Source: Caballeronia sp. dw_19
GTDB lineage: Bacteria; Pseudomonadota; Gammaproteobacteria; Burkholderiales; Burkholderiaceae
Assembly (NCBI RefSeq): GCF_018449515.1
Contig: NZ_JAAVUQ010000019.1
Location: 62,001-126,000 of the forward strand
Reading direction: 5' to 3'
Length of the DNA stretch: 64,000 nt
Shown piece by piece: positions 36,472-44,551 of this stretch. The notes under the pieces were generated by a model. The model made no database searches, was not told the DNA's origin, and worked only from the letters and a program-made list of their open reading frames with translations. The translations under genes and the position numbers were made by a program. How positions within the stretch are numbered: position 1 is the stretch's first letter; each line of letters begins with the position of its first letter.

Positions 36472-37935
36472 TTATCCCGCGTGCCGCTCCGGATGCCGCA
36501 GCCGCGAGTTATTGCGTCCATATGAGAAGTAGATCACGAGCCCGATCACCAGCCAGACCACTAGCCGCATCCACGTGACGAGTGGCAAGCCGGTCATGAG
36601 CAGCACGCAAAAGAGGATGCCGAGAATCGGTACGACCGGCACGCCTGGCACGCGAAACGGCCGGTTCGCGCCGGAGTCGCTGCGCCGCAGATAGATCACC
36701 GCGCCGCACACCAGGACAAAGGCGAAGAGCGTGCCGATGCTCACCATTTCACCCAGCACGCTGATTGGCGTGAACGCCGCGACGATTGCAACAACAGCGC
36801 CAATCATGGTCTGGCTGAGGTGGGGCGTCTTCAAACGCGGATGAACCCGCGCGAACAATCCCGGCAGCAAGCCATCCTGCGACATCGTGAAGAAGATGCG
36901 GCTTTGCCCATACAACAGCACGAGGATCACGGTCGTCAAACCGGTCAGCGCGCCGATCTTGATGAGGATGGAGAACCAGGTTAGGCCAATCACGTCCACG
37001 CCCTTCGCAATAGGATCGGGCACGTTCAATTCGCCATAAGGCACAAGTCCGGTGAGCACCCCCGCCACCGCTATATACAGGATCGTGCAGATCACCAGTG
37101 AGCCGAGAATGCCGACCGGCATGTCGCGCTGCGGTCTTTTGGCTTCCTGGGCGCAGGTCGACACCGCATCGAATCCGATGAACGCAAAGAACACGACCGC
37201 GGAGCCGCGCAGGATTCCGCTCATGCCGAAGTTGCCGAACTCGCCCGTGTTCGCGGGAATGAACGGATGCCAGTTCCCGGGATGCACGAAGAACACGCCC
37301 AGCGCGAGAAACGCCACCACGACAACCAGCTTGATCGCGACCATGATGTTGTTGAGCCGCGCCGACTCCTTGGTCCCCATCACCAGCATGAGCGTAAGGG
37401 CGGCGACGATGAAGACGGCCGGCAGATTAACCATTCCCGCCACCGACGTGCCGTCGGCAAGCTTCACCATGGTGCCGGGAGCAGCTGCCAGTTGGGGTGG
37501 AAAGGCAATCCCCACGTTACGCAGCAGGCTGACAATATAACCCGACCATCCGACCGCAACGGTGGCCGCGCCCATTGCATATTCGAGGATCAGGTCCCAG
37601 CCGATGATCCACGCAAACACTTCGCCCAGCGTGGCATACGTGTAAGTGTAGCTGCTGCCGCAGACGGGCAGCATGGCCGCGAGTTCGGAATAACACAGGC
37701 CGACAAACGCGCACGCAATACCGCCCAGTATGAACGACAGGATGATGGCCGGTCCCGCGAACTGCGCAGCGGCCGTGCCTGTCAGCACGAAGATGCCGGC
37801 GCCGATGATGGCGCCAATGCCCATTGCCGTGATGCTGAGTGCGCCCAGTGTCTTCGCTAGCGGGCGCTCGCCGCCGTCAGCACTCTTGACGATATCTGCG
37901 ACGGATTTACGCGCCATGTAACTCGTGTCAGCCAT
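36472..37935 (-). CDS. APC-family amino acid permease (CAT type)
   Basis: 487 residues with about twelve to fourteen predicted helices. The APC substrate-binding motif GIGAIIGAGIFVLTG near residue 45 is intact, followed by FILGGIACAFVGLCYSELA and FIGFDAVSTCAQEAKRPQRD, typical of the cationic amino acid transporter branch. It should import an amino acid with protons or by exchange. The start at 37935 is preceded by GAGGCGACACATC; a longer frame adds residues with no membrane or family features. Single gene, convergent with the cold-shock gene. Confidence 0.92.
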   Translation of the reverse strand: MADTSYMARKSVADIVKSADGGERPLAKTLGALSITAMGIGAIIGAGIFVLTGTAAAQFAGPAIILSFILGGIACAFVGLCYSELAAMLPVCGSSYTYTYATLGEVFAWIIGWDLILEYAMGAATVAVGWSGYIVSLLRNVGIAFPPQLAAAPGTMVKLADGTSVAGMVNLPAVFIVAALTLMLVMGTKESARLNNIMVAIKLVVVVAFLALGVFFVHPGNWHPFIPANTGEFGNFGMSGILRGSAVVFFAFIGFDAVSTCAQEAKRPQRDMPVGILGSLVICTILYIAVAGVLTGLVPYGELNVPDPIAKGVDVIGLTWFSILIKIGALTGLTTVILVLLYGQSRIFFTMSQDGLLPGLFARVHPRLKTPHLSQTMIGAVVAIVAAFTPISVLGEMVSIGTLFAFVLVCGAVIYLRRSDSGANRPFRVPGVPVVPILGILFCVLLMTGLPLVTWMRLVVWLVIGLVIYFSYGRNNSRLRHPERHAG

Positions 37936-38263
37936 GATGTGTCGCCTCGGTCGTACGTTGGTGGGCACGAATTGAACGGGACGCAATGCCCGGATCAACT
38001 TGCGGATCACTACGAAAAACGCTTGATGCAAGACGACTCACGACCCTCACTGCAACGAGTGAATGACGCTGACGGATTAAGTCTATGCCTAATGAAATTT
38101 AATGTGAAGCAACGCAATAACCCTATCTTGCGCGGGGCAGCGTGCAAGACAGGTGTGGCATGCGCAGTGCTACGGGGGAGAGTTGATCATCGCGTGAGCA
38201 CGCGATGTGTTTGCGGCAACGCAGCGTTCCACGAAACCAGGGGAGCTTCGTGGTGAGTCCGTA
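37936..38263. other. Intergenic stretch between DAHP synthase and permease genes
   Basis: The only structure noticed is a seven-base-pair hairpin, CCACGAA / TTCGTGG (38229-38253), 11 bases after the DAHP synthase stop on the minus strand. It lacks a good T-tract, so it is a weak terminator candidate. The permease promoter should also be here. Confidence 0.45.
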
Positions 38264-39382
38264 TCAGTGCTTGCGGCGCTCACGTACTGCAGCAGCGAGC
38301 GTTTGCAATACCGGTTCGGTTTGCGTCCAGGCGAGGCACGCATCGGTAATGGAGACACCGCGGCGCAGCGGTACACCCGGTTTCAGATCTTGCCGGCCTT
38401 CTTCCAGGTGGCTTTCGATCATCACGCCAATAATGCGCTTGTCACCGCCGTTCAGTTGCCGCGCGATGTCCTGACCTACCTCGATCTGGCGAAGATGCGA
38501 CTTGCCCGAATTCGCATGCGAGCAATCGATCATCACCTGCTCGCGAAGTCCGACTTCCTTGAGTGCGGCACAGGCGGCAGCGACCCCTTCGCTATCGTAG
38601 TTCGGTCCCGTCTTGCCGCCGCGCAGGATCACGTGCGCGTCCGCGTTGCCGCGGGTTTCGAAGATGGCAGCCATGCCCATCTTGGTCATGCCCATGAACG
38701 CATGGCTCGCATGGGCCGCAACAATGGCGTCTGCCGCGATCTGCACGCCGCCGTCGGTGCCGTTCTTGAAACCGATCGGGCAGCTTAGTCCCGAAGCTAG
38801 TTGCCGATGGCTCTGGCTCTCCGTCGTTCGTGCGCCGATAGCGCCCCAGGCAATCAGGTCCGCAATGTACTGCGGGCTTAGCAAGTCGAGAAACTCGGTG
38901 CCCGTTGGCAAGCCGATGCCGCTGATGTCGAGCAGCAACTGGCGTGCGCGGCGCAGGCCTTCGTTGATACGAAACGTGCCGTCCAGAAGCGGGTCGTTGA
39001 TGTAACCCTTCCAGCCCACGGTGGTACGTGGTTTTTCGAAGTACACGCGCATTACGATCAGCAGGTCGTCGCGGAGTTCGTCAGCGGTGGCCTTCAGCAG
39101 ATGTGCGTATTCAAGCGCCTGGTCATGGTCGTGAATCGAGCACGGTCCTACGACAACGACCAGCCTGTCGTCGCGGCCTTGAATAACGTCGGCAATTTCA
39201 ACGCGGCTTTTTTCAACCAGCGTCTGCACTGAAAGTGGCACAGGCAGGTCGTCTTGCAGGAGCGCAGGGGAAATCAGCGGACGGACGGCGCCGATGCGGA
39301 CGTCGTCGATGCGGGTCGTATCTTGCGTCGAGTCGGCACGGCCGGCCTCCTGGTCGTGAAACGGGTTGTCGAGGCGGCTCAT
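38264..39382 (-). CDS. aroG: 3-deoxy-7-phosphoheptulonate (DAHP) synthase, class I
   Basis: 372 residues, the usual length of AroF/G/H enzymes. Diagnostic blocks are VVVVGPCSIHDHDQALEYA, RVYFEKPRTTVGWKGYINDP, RQLLLDISGIGLPTGTEFLD and MIDCSHANSGKSHLRQ. It condenses phosphoenolpyruvate with erythrose 4-phosphate, the first step of the shikimate pathway, in the cytoplasm. Feedback type (Phe, Tyr or Trp) cannot be settled by inspection, so the symbol is a family label. The gene is monocistronic here. Confidence 0.95.
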   Translation of the reverse strand: MSRLDNPFHDQEAGRADSTQDTTRIDDVRIGAVRPLISPALLQDDLPVPLSVQTLVEKSRVEIADVIQGRDDRLVVVVGPCSIHDHDQALEYAHLLKATADELRDDLLIVMRVYFEKPRTTVGWKGYINDPLLDGTFRINEGLRRARQLLLDISGIGLPTGTEFLDLLSPQYIADLIAWGAIGARTTESQSHRQLASGLSCPIGFKNGTDGGVQIAADAIVAAHASHAFMGMTKMGMAAIFETRGNADAHVILRGGKTGPNYDSEGVAAACAALKEVGLREQVMIDCSHANSGKSHLRQIEVGQDIARQLNGGDKRIIGVMIESHLEEGRQDLKPGVPLRRGVSITDACLAWTQTEPVLQTLAAAVRERRKH

Positions 39383-39594
39383 GGGATGGTTCTCCGGAAA
39401 CAGGGTGACAGCCTTGGATTATCGCATTCGGGCCGCGTTTTGGGCGGCAGCCAGGACTGGAACACTGGGTCGTGCGCGGGGTCGGACTTGCTGAAATCCA
39501 GTATGTCCGTGAGCGCGAGTGAAATAATCGGCTGGCTGGATCCTGATTCCGTTCAGACCTGTTTCGATAACAACCTCGCAGGTTTACCCTCAAT

Positions 39595-39607
39595 TTAGTC
39601 ATACTAT
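39595..39607. promoter_or_regulatory. Candidate GntR operator, copy 1 (upstream of the regulator gene)
   Basis: TTAGTCATACTAT matches ATAGT-N3-ACTAT in all but one of the defined positions and contains the inverted repeat TAGT-CAT-ACTA. It lies about 70 bases before the regulator start, fitting autoregulation. Confidence 0.6.
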
Positions 39608-39676
39608 TTGGAGCTTTTTGCCGTCGTGCTTATGCTATGCGTACGTCGGCCGAGACCGAGGCATCTTTCACTGAAC

Positions 39677-40405
39677 ATGGACTATCGACATCTCCAGCAA
39701 GGCAAAAGCATGCACGGGCGCATCGTGCAGAACCTCGGCATGGATATCGTCGGCGGCAAGGTTGCGCCCGGCGAACGCCTGCCCGCCGAAGTGCTGCTGT
39801 GCGAAACCTATGGCGTGAGCCGCCCGGTCTTGAGGGAAGCAACGCGTGTGCTTGTGGCAAAGGGACTGGTGGTGTCGAAGCCGCGGGTAGGCAGTGTCGT
39901 CAGGCCACGGGCCGACTGGCACATGCTTGATCCCGACGTGCTCTACTGGACGCTCAGCAGCGTGCCCGAAGGTGAGTTCTTCCGGTCGCTGCTCACCGTG
40001 CGGCGGATCATCGAACCGGCTGCTGCGGCGCTCGCGGCGACAAGCGGCAGCGGCGAGGATCTCGCCCGGATCGAAGCCGCTTACACGCGCATGGAAGCGG
40101 CCGCCACCGCGCCCGAATTGCTCGAACCGGATCTGGAGTTTCATCGCGCGATCATGGCCGCCACGCACAACGACATGCTGGCGTACATCGGCAATATGTT
40201 GTCGCTTGCCTTGTCCGAATCCATTCGCCTGACCAGCCGTCATCCCGATACTCACGCGCTCTCCTTACCGCGGCACAAGGCGATTCTCACGGCCATTCAA
40301 AGCCGCGATCCGCTGGGCGCGCGTCAGGCGAGTCTGGTGCAACTCGAAAGCGCGCGGGTCGATGCGGACAGCGTGCTTGATGAGGGCGATACACGGCACG
40401 CTTGA
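39677..40405 (+). CDS. FadR-subfamily GntR transcriptional regulator
   Basis: 242 residues: winged helix (GERLPAEVLLCETYGVSRP, VLREATRVLVAKGLV, RVGSVVRP) and an all-helical FCD effector domain from about 85 (FRSLLTVRRIIEPAAAALAA, DLEFHRAIMAATHNDML), with the His/Asp residues that bind metal or carboxylate ligands. Regulators of this type control sugar-acid catabolism. An ACS-type MFS transporter follows 170 bases downstream, preceded by two copies of the predicted operator. The start at 39677 is chosen from family alignment; a TTG further up would place the operator inside the gene. Confidence 0.92.
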   Translation: MDYRHLQQGKSMHGRIVQNLGMDIVGGKVAPGERLPAEVLLCETYGVSRPVLREATRVLVAKGLVVSKPRVGSVVRPRADWHMLDPDVLYWTLSSVPEGEFFRSLLTVRRIIEPAAAALAATSGSGEDLARIEAAYTRMEAAATAPELLEPDLEFHRAIMAATHNDMLAYIGNMLSLALSESIRLTSRHPDTHALSLPRHKAILTAIQSRDPLGARQASLVQLESARVDADSVLDEGDTRHA

Positions 40406-40437
40406 GTCATTGCGTCAGTCTCCATTTAGTGGGAAAT

Positions 40438-40450
40438 ATAGTAAGACTAT
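40438..40450. promoter_or_regulatory. Candidate GntR operator, copy 2 (upstream of MFS gene)
   Basis: ATAGTAAGACTAT is a perfect ATAGT-N3-ACTAT palindrome, preceded by AAAT as in copy 3. Confidence 0.68.
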
Positions 40451-40501
40451 TTGATGGTCGGCCCGGGTTTACTCCGCTGCCTCCCCGAATCGTTGCGAAA
40501 T

Positions 40502-40514
40502 ATAGTGTGACTAT
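40502..40514. promoter_or_regulatory. Candidate GntR operator, copy 3 (upstream of MFS gene)
   Basis: ATAGTGTGACTAT is a second perfect ATAGT-N3-ACTAT palindrome, 64 bases from copy 2 (about six helical turns), which would suit looping or cooperative binding. Confidence 0.68.
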
Positions 40515-40575
40515 TAAAAACCCCTAAAAGGGCGTCCATTCGACGGCGCCCATTGGCATAGACAAGGAGACGGAT

Positions 40576-41889
40576 GTGGCTGACAAGCTCGTATCCCCCG
40601 CTGAAGTTGCAACCGGCACCGGCATGAATTTTCGCTGGACCGTGCTGATATGGCTGGTGGCGGGCGGCATCATCAATTACATCGATCGCGCCAGTCTCTC
40701 CATCGCGGCGCCGGAAATGATTCGCGAACTCGGGTTGTCGCGAACGGAGATTGGTTTGCTCGGCACCGTGTTCGCATGGACCTACGCCGTGATGCAATTG
40801 CCGGCGGGATGGGTGATCGACCGCTTCGGCGCGAAGAAGGCCTACGCCGTTGCCATGATCTGGTGGAGTGTCGCGACCTACATGACCGGCGTGGTCGGAT
40901 CGGTCAGCGCGCTGCTCGTGATGCGCGCGCTGCTCGCCGTCGGCGAAGCGCCGTGCTGGCCAACCTCGGCGAAGATCACAGCCGCGTGGTTCCCGACCAA
41001 GGAGCGCGGGTTCGCGACGGGCATCTGGGATTCGTCATCGAAATGGGGCCCCGCGCTTGCGCCCGCTGTGCTCGTTGCGTTGATGGTTGCGTTTGGATGG
41101 CGCTCGCTATTTCATGTGGCTGGGTTTGTCGGCATCGCGTTCGCCATTGTGTTTCTCTTTCTTTATCGAAATCCCGAGCAGAGCAAGCGGCTTTCGAAGG
41201 AAGAGTTCGCTTATATAGAAGCGGGCGGAGGCGGGCGTGAGCGGTCGATCAGCAATTCAACCCACGAGTGGCGCGGACTGTTCACGCACCGCAGCGTGTG
41301 GGGCATGATCCTCGGCTACTTCTGCGCGATCTGGCTGTGGAACCTGTTCCTCGTGTTCCTGCCGCTGTATTTGCTTGATCGCTTTCACATATCGTTCGTA
41401 CAACTGGGTATCTACGCGAGCATTCCGTGGATCGGCGGCGCGGTGGGCGAGATTATCGTGGGGTATCTGACGAAGAAGATGGTTGATCGCGGAATGGCGA
41501 CGCCCATTGATGCCAAACGCATGTGGATCGTGATCTGCGCGATCGGCGCGGCGGTTTCGGCGGTGGCGATTCCTTTCGTTGACTCATTGGGTGTCACCAT
41601 CACGCTGATGACGCTGGGCCTTGCGTTCCTCGCGGCGATTATTGGCGCTGCATGGGCGCTGGCGTCGGACGTTGCGCCCAAGTCGATGGTCGCGTCCGTC
41701 AGCGCGATCCAGAATTTCGGCGGGTATTTCGGCGGCGCGTTCTCGCCGGTGGTGGCAGGGTTTATCGTCGATAAAACCGGCTCGTATTCGAGCGCGTTGA
41801 TTTCAGGCGGGTTGATTGCGGGATGCTCGGCGCTGTTTTACTGGTTCATGGTGCGGCGGGTGGTGCCGGAGCGGGGAATGGTTGTTTAA
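40576..41889 (+). CDS. MFS transporter, ACS family (sugar-acid type)
   Basis: 437 residues with twelve predicted helices. INYIDRASLSIAAPEMIREL in helix 1, QLPAGWVIDRFGAKKAYAVA in loop 2-3 and GEAPCWPTSAKITAAWFPTK near helix 4 are typical of glucarate/galactonate-type symporters. GTG start with AAGGAG seven bases upstream. Two predicted GntR operators lie 62-138 bases before it, so uptake is probably repressed by the neighbouring FadR-type protein until its ligand is present. No catabolic enzyme follows, so the substrate is open. Confidence 0.92.
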   Translation: MADKLVSPAEVATGTGMNFRWTVLIWLVAGGIINYIDRASLSIAAPEMIRELGLSRTEIGLLGTVFAWTYAVMQLPAGWVIDRFGAKKAYAVAMIWWSVATYMTGVVGSVSALLVMRALLAVGEAPCWPTSAKITAAWFPTKERGFATGIWDSSSKWGPALAPAVLVALMVAFGWRSLFHVAGFVGIAFAIVFLFLYRNPEQSKRLSKEEFAYIEAGGGGRERSISNSTHEWRGLFTHRSVWGMILGYFCAIWLWNLFLVFLPLYLLDRFHISFVQLGIYASIPWIGGAVGEIIVGYLTKKMVDRGMATPIDAKRMWIVICAIGAAVSAVAIPFVDSLGVTITLMTLGLAFLAAIIGAAWALASDVAPKSMVASVSAIQNFGGYFGGAFSPVVAGFIVDKTGSYSSALISGGLIAGCSALFYWFMVRRVVPERGMVV

Positions 41890-41950
41890 CGACGCGGACG
41901 AGCCTTCTGATTGCCTGCAATTGTGAATCGCGGCCGAGGTATGTCTTGGC

Positions 41951-42268
41951 TTAGATGCTGAGTAATCTCAGGTTGAGGGTCTCCTCCAGATCCTGGGTTT
42001 GTCCGCAGATCACATGGATAAATATCTGATCGCCTGCAATTTCGTAAATGATGCGTTGCTGATTGGTCAAGACTTGTCTGTATCGATCTGGATAGCCGAG
42101 CAGTTCCGGAGGACATGCGCCCGACAAGGGGAAATCTTCAATCTGGAAAATTTTGCTTTGGAGTTGGGTCTTGATCTCGCTCCAGGTTCCCTTCGGTTTG
42201 TGTCTGGCGATGTAATCCCGCAGATCAGCCAAGTCTCTTTTGGCCGAGTCGAGGATGGTGAGATTCAT
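41951..42268 (-). CDS. RelE/ParE-family toxin
   Basis: 105 residues with the ParE/RelE fold pattern: LTILDSAKRDLADLRDYIAR at the start, PLSGACPPELLGYPDRYRQV and RIIYEIAGDQIFIHVI near the end. Toxins of this family cut mRNA at the ribosome or poison gyrase; which applies is not visible. Its ATG overlaps the antitoxin stop by four bases (ATGA), a common toxin-antitoxin arrangement that couples translation. Confidence 0.92.
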   Translation of the reverse strand: MNLTILDSAKRDLADLRDYIARHKPKGTWSEIKTQLQSKIFQIEDFPLSGACPPELLGYPDRYRQVLTNQQRIIYEIAGDQIFIHVICGQTQDLEETLNLRLLSI

Positions 42269-42543
42269 TCCCTATCCTTTTCGTCAAGGCAATCCAGCTC
42301 GGCAAAAACATCAGTTGCAGATGAAAACTTACCCTCAGCAATCTCTTTTTGGCCCAATGCCAGGATGCGAAGCAGGGCGTTCGTTTGCCGCTGTCGCTCG
42401 AATGTATGGATGTCTTGCACCACCAGTTTCGCTTCCCCATTTTGAGTAATGATCAAAGGCTCATGTGTTTCCATAAGTTCCGTCACAATCTTCGCCGCAT
42501 CACTCTTGAGGTAACTGATGGGTTTGATATTCGAGAGCTTCAT
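42265..42543 (-). CDS. Phd/YefM-family antitoxin
   Basis: 92 residues starting MKLSNIKPISYLKSDAAKIV, the Phd/YefM N-terminal DNA-binding fold, with EPLIITQNGEAKLVVQDI in the conserved middle and an acidic C-terminus expected to wrap the toxin. A start 24 bases further up is possible but abuts the operator and lacks a ribosome site. The antitoxin and toxin genes form one operon. Overlapping palindromes just upstream fit autoregulation. Confidence 0.92.
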   Translation of the reverse strand: MKLSNIKPISYLKSDAAKIVTELMETHEPLIITQNGEAKLVVQDIHTFERQRQTNALLRILALGQKEIAEGKFSSATDVFAELDCLDEKDRE

Positions 42544-42568
42544 ATTGGGTCTCAACGATTTTTGCATG

Positions 42569-42595
42569 AGTCTAAATATAGACTAAATTTAGTCT
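42569..42595. promoter_or_regulatory. Overlapping palindromes, toxin-antitoxin operator (predicted)
   Basis: AGTCTAAATATAGACT (42569-42584) and AGACTAAATTTAGTCT (42580-42595) are both perfect palindromes built from AGTCTA/TAGACT half-sites and share one arm. They sit at the expected promoter of the antitoxin-toxin operon. Confidence 0.75.
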
Positions 42596-42662
42596 CATGT
42601 CGATCGGTCTTCGCTAAACGCATTGCCCGACAAGCTGTTTTTGCCCTCGATTGATCACGCAA

Positions 42663-42696
42663 GAAGGCAGTCTCAACGCAGATTGAGACTGCCTTC
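42663..42696. terminator. Hairpin between catalase and toxin-antitoxin genes
   Basis: GAAGGCAGTCTCAA and TTGAGACTGCCTTC form a perfect 14-base-pair stem with a six-base loop. T-tracts are weak on both sides, so it is a probable but not ideal terminator for the catalase gene. Confidence 0.65.
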
Positions 42697-42832
42697 GCTC
42701 TTGCTTTGCCTAAGGCATGCGCTGCAAGGGAGAGAGACTTGATCACGCTCACTGCAACGGCTTTTAGGGGAGCCTACGCGGTCCGCAACGTACCGGATTT
42801 TCCCCGATCACGAGCGCCGCGCTGTTAGACCC

Positions 42833-43714
42833 TCAAACCGCCGTCGCTTTCCCCGATCCAAGATCGGCGCCGGTCGTCGGATCCGAACTCTTGTCCGATG
42901 CCGTGCGCGCGGCCATTGCCTGTAAAACATCCACCTCTTCCGCTGACACTCCCACGGTCGCGAGTCCATCTCCGCCATCCACGGCGGGTTGCGGATCTTC
43001 CACGAACCTCCAGTCGCCGCCTTCGTTCCACGGTCCGCGCACTGCCGGCTCGTTGCCTTGCGACATGTTGTAGTAGACGCTTGTAAATTCCGGCACCCCC
43101 GGTAATTTGCCTTGCGGGAAATTCGGCTGGATGGAATGCAGCGCTTTCTCGAACGACTTCTGATGCGCAATTTCACGCGTCATGAGGAACCCGAGCGCTT
43201 CCTGGATACCAGGGTCGTCGGTGACATTGATCAGGCGCTCATACACGATCTTGGCGCGCGCTTCAGCCGCAATATTGGAGCGCAGATCGGCAGTCGGCTC
43301 GCCAATGGTGTCAATATAGGCCGCCGTCCACGGCACGCCTGCCGAATTCGTGAGCGCAGGACCGCCGCCGTAGAGAAGGGCGGTGGTGTGAGAGTCGTTG
43401 CCGCCAGAAGTCATCGACCGATACAACTCCGCCTCCTGCTCGACCGCTTCGGCCAGTTGACCCTTTGCGCCTTTGTTCAGCATCGCGACGATTGAACCGA
43501 TGATTTCCAGATGGCTCAGCTCCTCCGTGGCGATATCGAACAGCATGTCCTTGCGGCCCGGATCGTCTTCCCCTACGGCTTGGGTGAAGTAGCGACAGGC
43601 TGCGGCGAGCTCGCCCTGCGGGCCGCCGAACTGCTCGAGCAGCAGGTTGGCGAGACCCGGATTCGGCGCGGCGACACGGACGGTGTATTGCAGGCGTTTG
43701 TTATGGACAAACAT
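42833..43714 (-). CDS. Manganese (non-heme) catalase
   Basis: 293 residues of the Mn-catalase/ferritin-like fold. The predicted dimanganese ligands are all found at the family positions: Glu35, Glu65, His68 (EELSH), Glu151 and His184 (REIAHQ). The C-terminal tail (about 230-293) is Asp/Gly-rich. It breaks down hydrogen peroxide to water and oxygen, tolerating conditions that harm heme catalases. Monocistronic, with GGAGT before the start. Confident family call. Confidence 0.94.
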   Translation of the reverse strand: MFVHNKRLQYTVRVAAPNPGLANLLLEQFGGPQGELAAACRYFTQAVGEDDPGRKDMLFDIATEELSHLEIIGSIVAMLNKGAKGQLAEAVEQEAELYRSMTSGGNDSHTTALLYGGGPALTNSAGVPWTAAYIDTIGEPTADLRSNIAAEARAKIVYERLINVTDDPGIQEALGFLMTREIAHQKSFEKALHSIQPNFPQGKLPGVPEFTSVYYNMSQGNEPAVRGPWNEGGDWRFVEDPQPAVDGGDGLATVGVSAEEVDVLQAMAARTASDKSSDPTTGADLGSGKATAV

Positions 43715-43943
43715 AGGTAGTACTCCTTTAATAGTTTATCGTTCGGCTTTTTTAAGCGCGCGAAAGGCGTGCAGAAGCACGCGAAATCGTCGCGATAAAA
43801 ACAGAACGAAGGTGGCGAATTGCTCCGGACAGCAACGCGATACAAAAACCTCGTCACACCCAACCCTGGGCGCCCGGGTCTCAGAGCGGCGAAATGCTCT
43901 GGCGTACAAGCGGCAATTTCGCCGCGAGGGAAAAGGGACTGCG

Positions 43944-44507
43944 ATGACAACTTCAGCATGGCCCGTTCCTGAGGCGCCGCGGCCCGATTTCCGGCTTCTC
44001 CAGACCATGGTGAGTTGGCTAAAAACCTTGACGCACTGCAAAAACCAGCCTATAACCATCTCATTGGATGGTAATGGGATGTTTTTGATGATTCAAAAAA
44101 TTGAAGTGCTCAGGCCGAAGGGCGGTGAGACGGAGAAGATCACGATCAACCTGGGTCCTGTGGACCTGGGGCAGATCGACCTGCTGGTGGAAGAGGGTTT
44201 CTATTCCAACCGCACGGACCTGATTCGCACGGCTATCCGGAATCAACTGGCGACGCACTCTCAGGTGGTGAGCGAAACGGTGACACGGCGCGCGCTGGTG
44301 CTGGGCGTGCAGCACTTTTCCAGGCGCGATCTTGAAGCGGCGCGCGCGGCGGGTGAGCGGTTCGACATTCAGGTGCTCGGACTCGCGAGCATTGCTGCCG
44401 ACGTGTCCGCCGAACTGGCGCTGGACACGATCGCATCGATCGTTGTGCTCGGCGCCTTTCATGCCTCGCCTGCGGTGAAAACTGCGCTGGCCGGCCGGAT
44501 TGCCTAG
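43944..44507 (+). CDS. Ribbon-helix-helix (CopG-like) DNA-binding protein
   Basis: 187 residues from the ATG at 43944, which has AAAAGGG upstream. The segment EKITINLGPVDLGQIDLLVE and GFYSNRTDLIRTAIRNQL forms a ribbon-helix-helix: a beta strand for DNA contact and two helices. The C-terminal half (about 115-187) is of unknown fold and contains LGLASIAADVSAELA. A later start at 44079 (MFLMIQKIEV) would give a 142-residue protein and is also plausible, since the first 45 residues look less regular. It lies 45 bases before a PHA depolymerase-like gene and may regulate it. Confidence 0.8.
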   Translation: MTTSAWPVPEAPRPDFRLLQTMVSWLKTLTHCKNQPITISLDGNGMFLMIQKIEVLRPKGGETEKITINLGPVDLGQIDLLVEEGFYSNRTDLIRTAIRNQLATHSQVVSETVTRRALVLGVQHFSRRDLEAARAAGERFDIQVLGLASIAADVSAELALDTIASIVVLGAFHASPAVKTALAGRIA

Positions 44508-44551
44508 TGATGCGGGTAGACAAGCAATAGCAGGGAACAACGGGAAAGATA

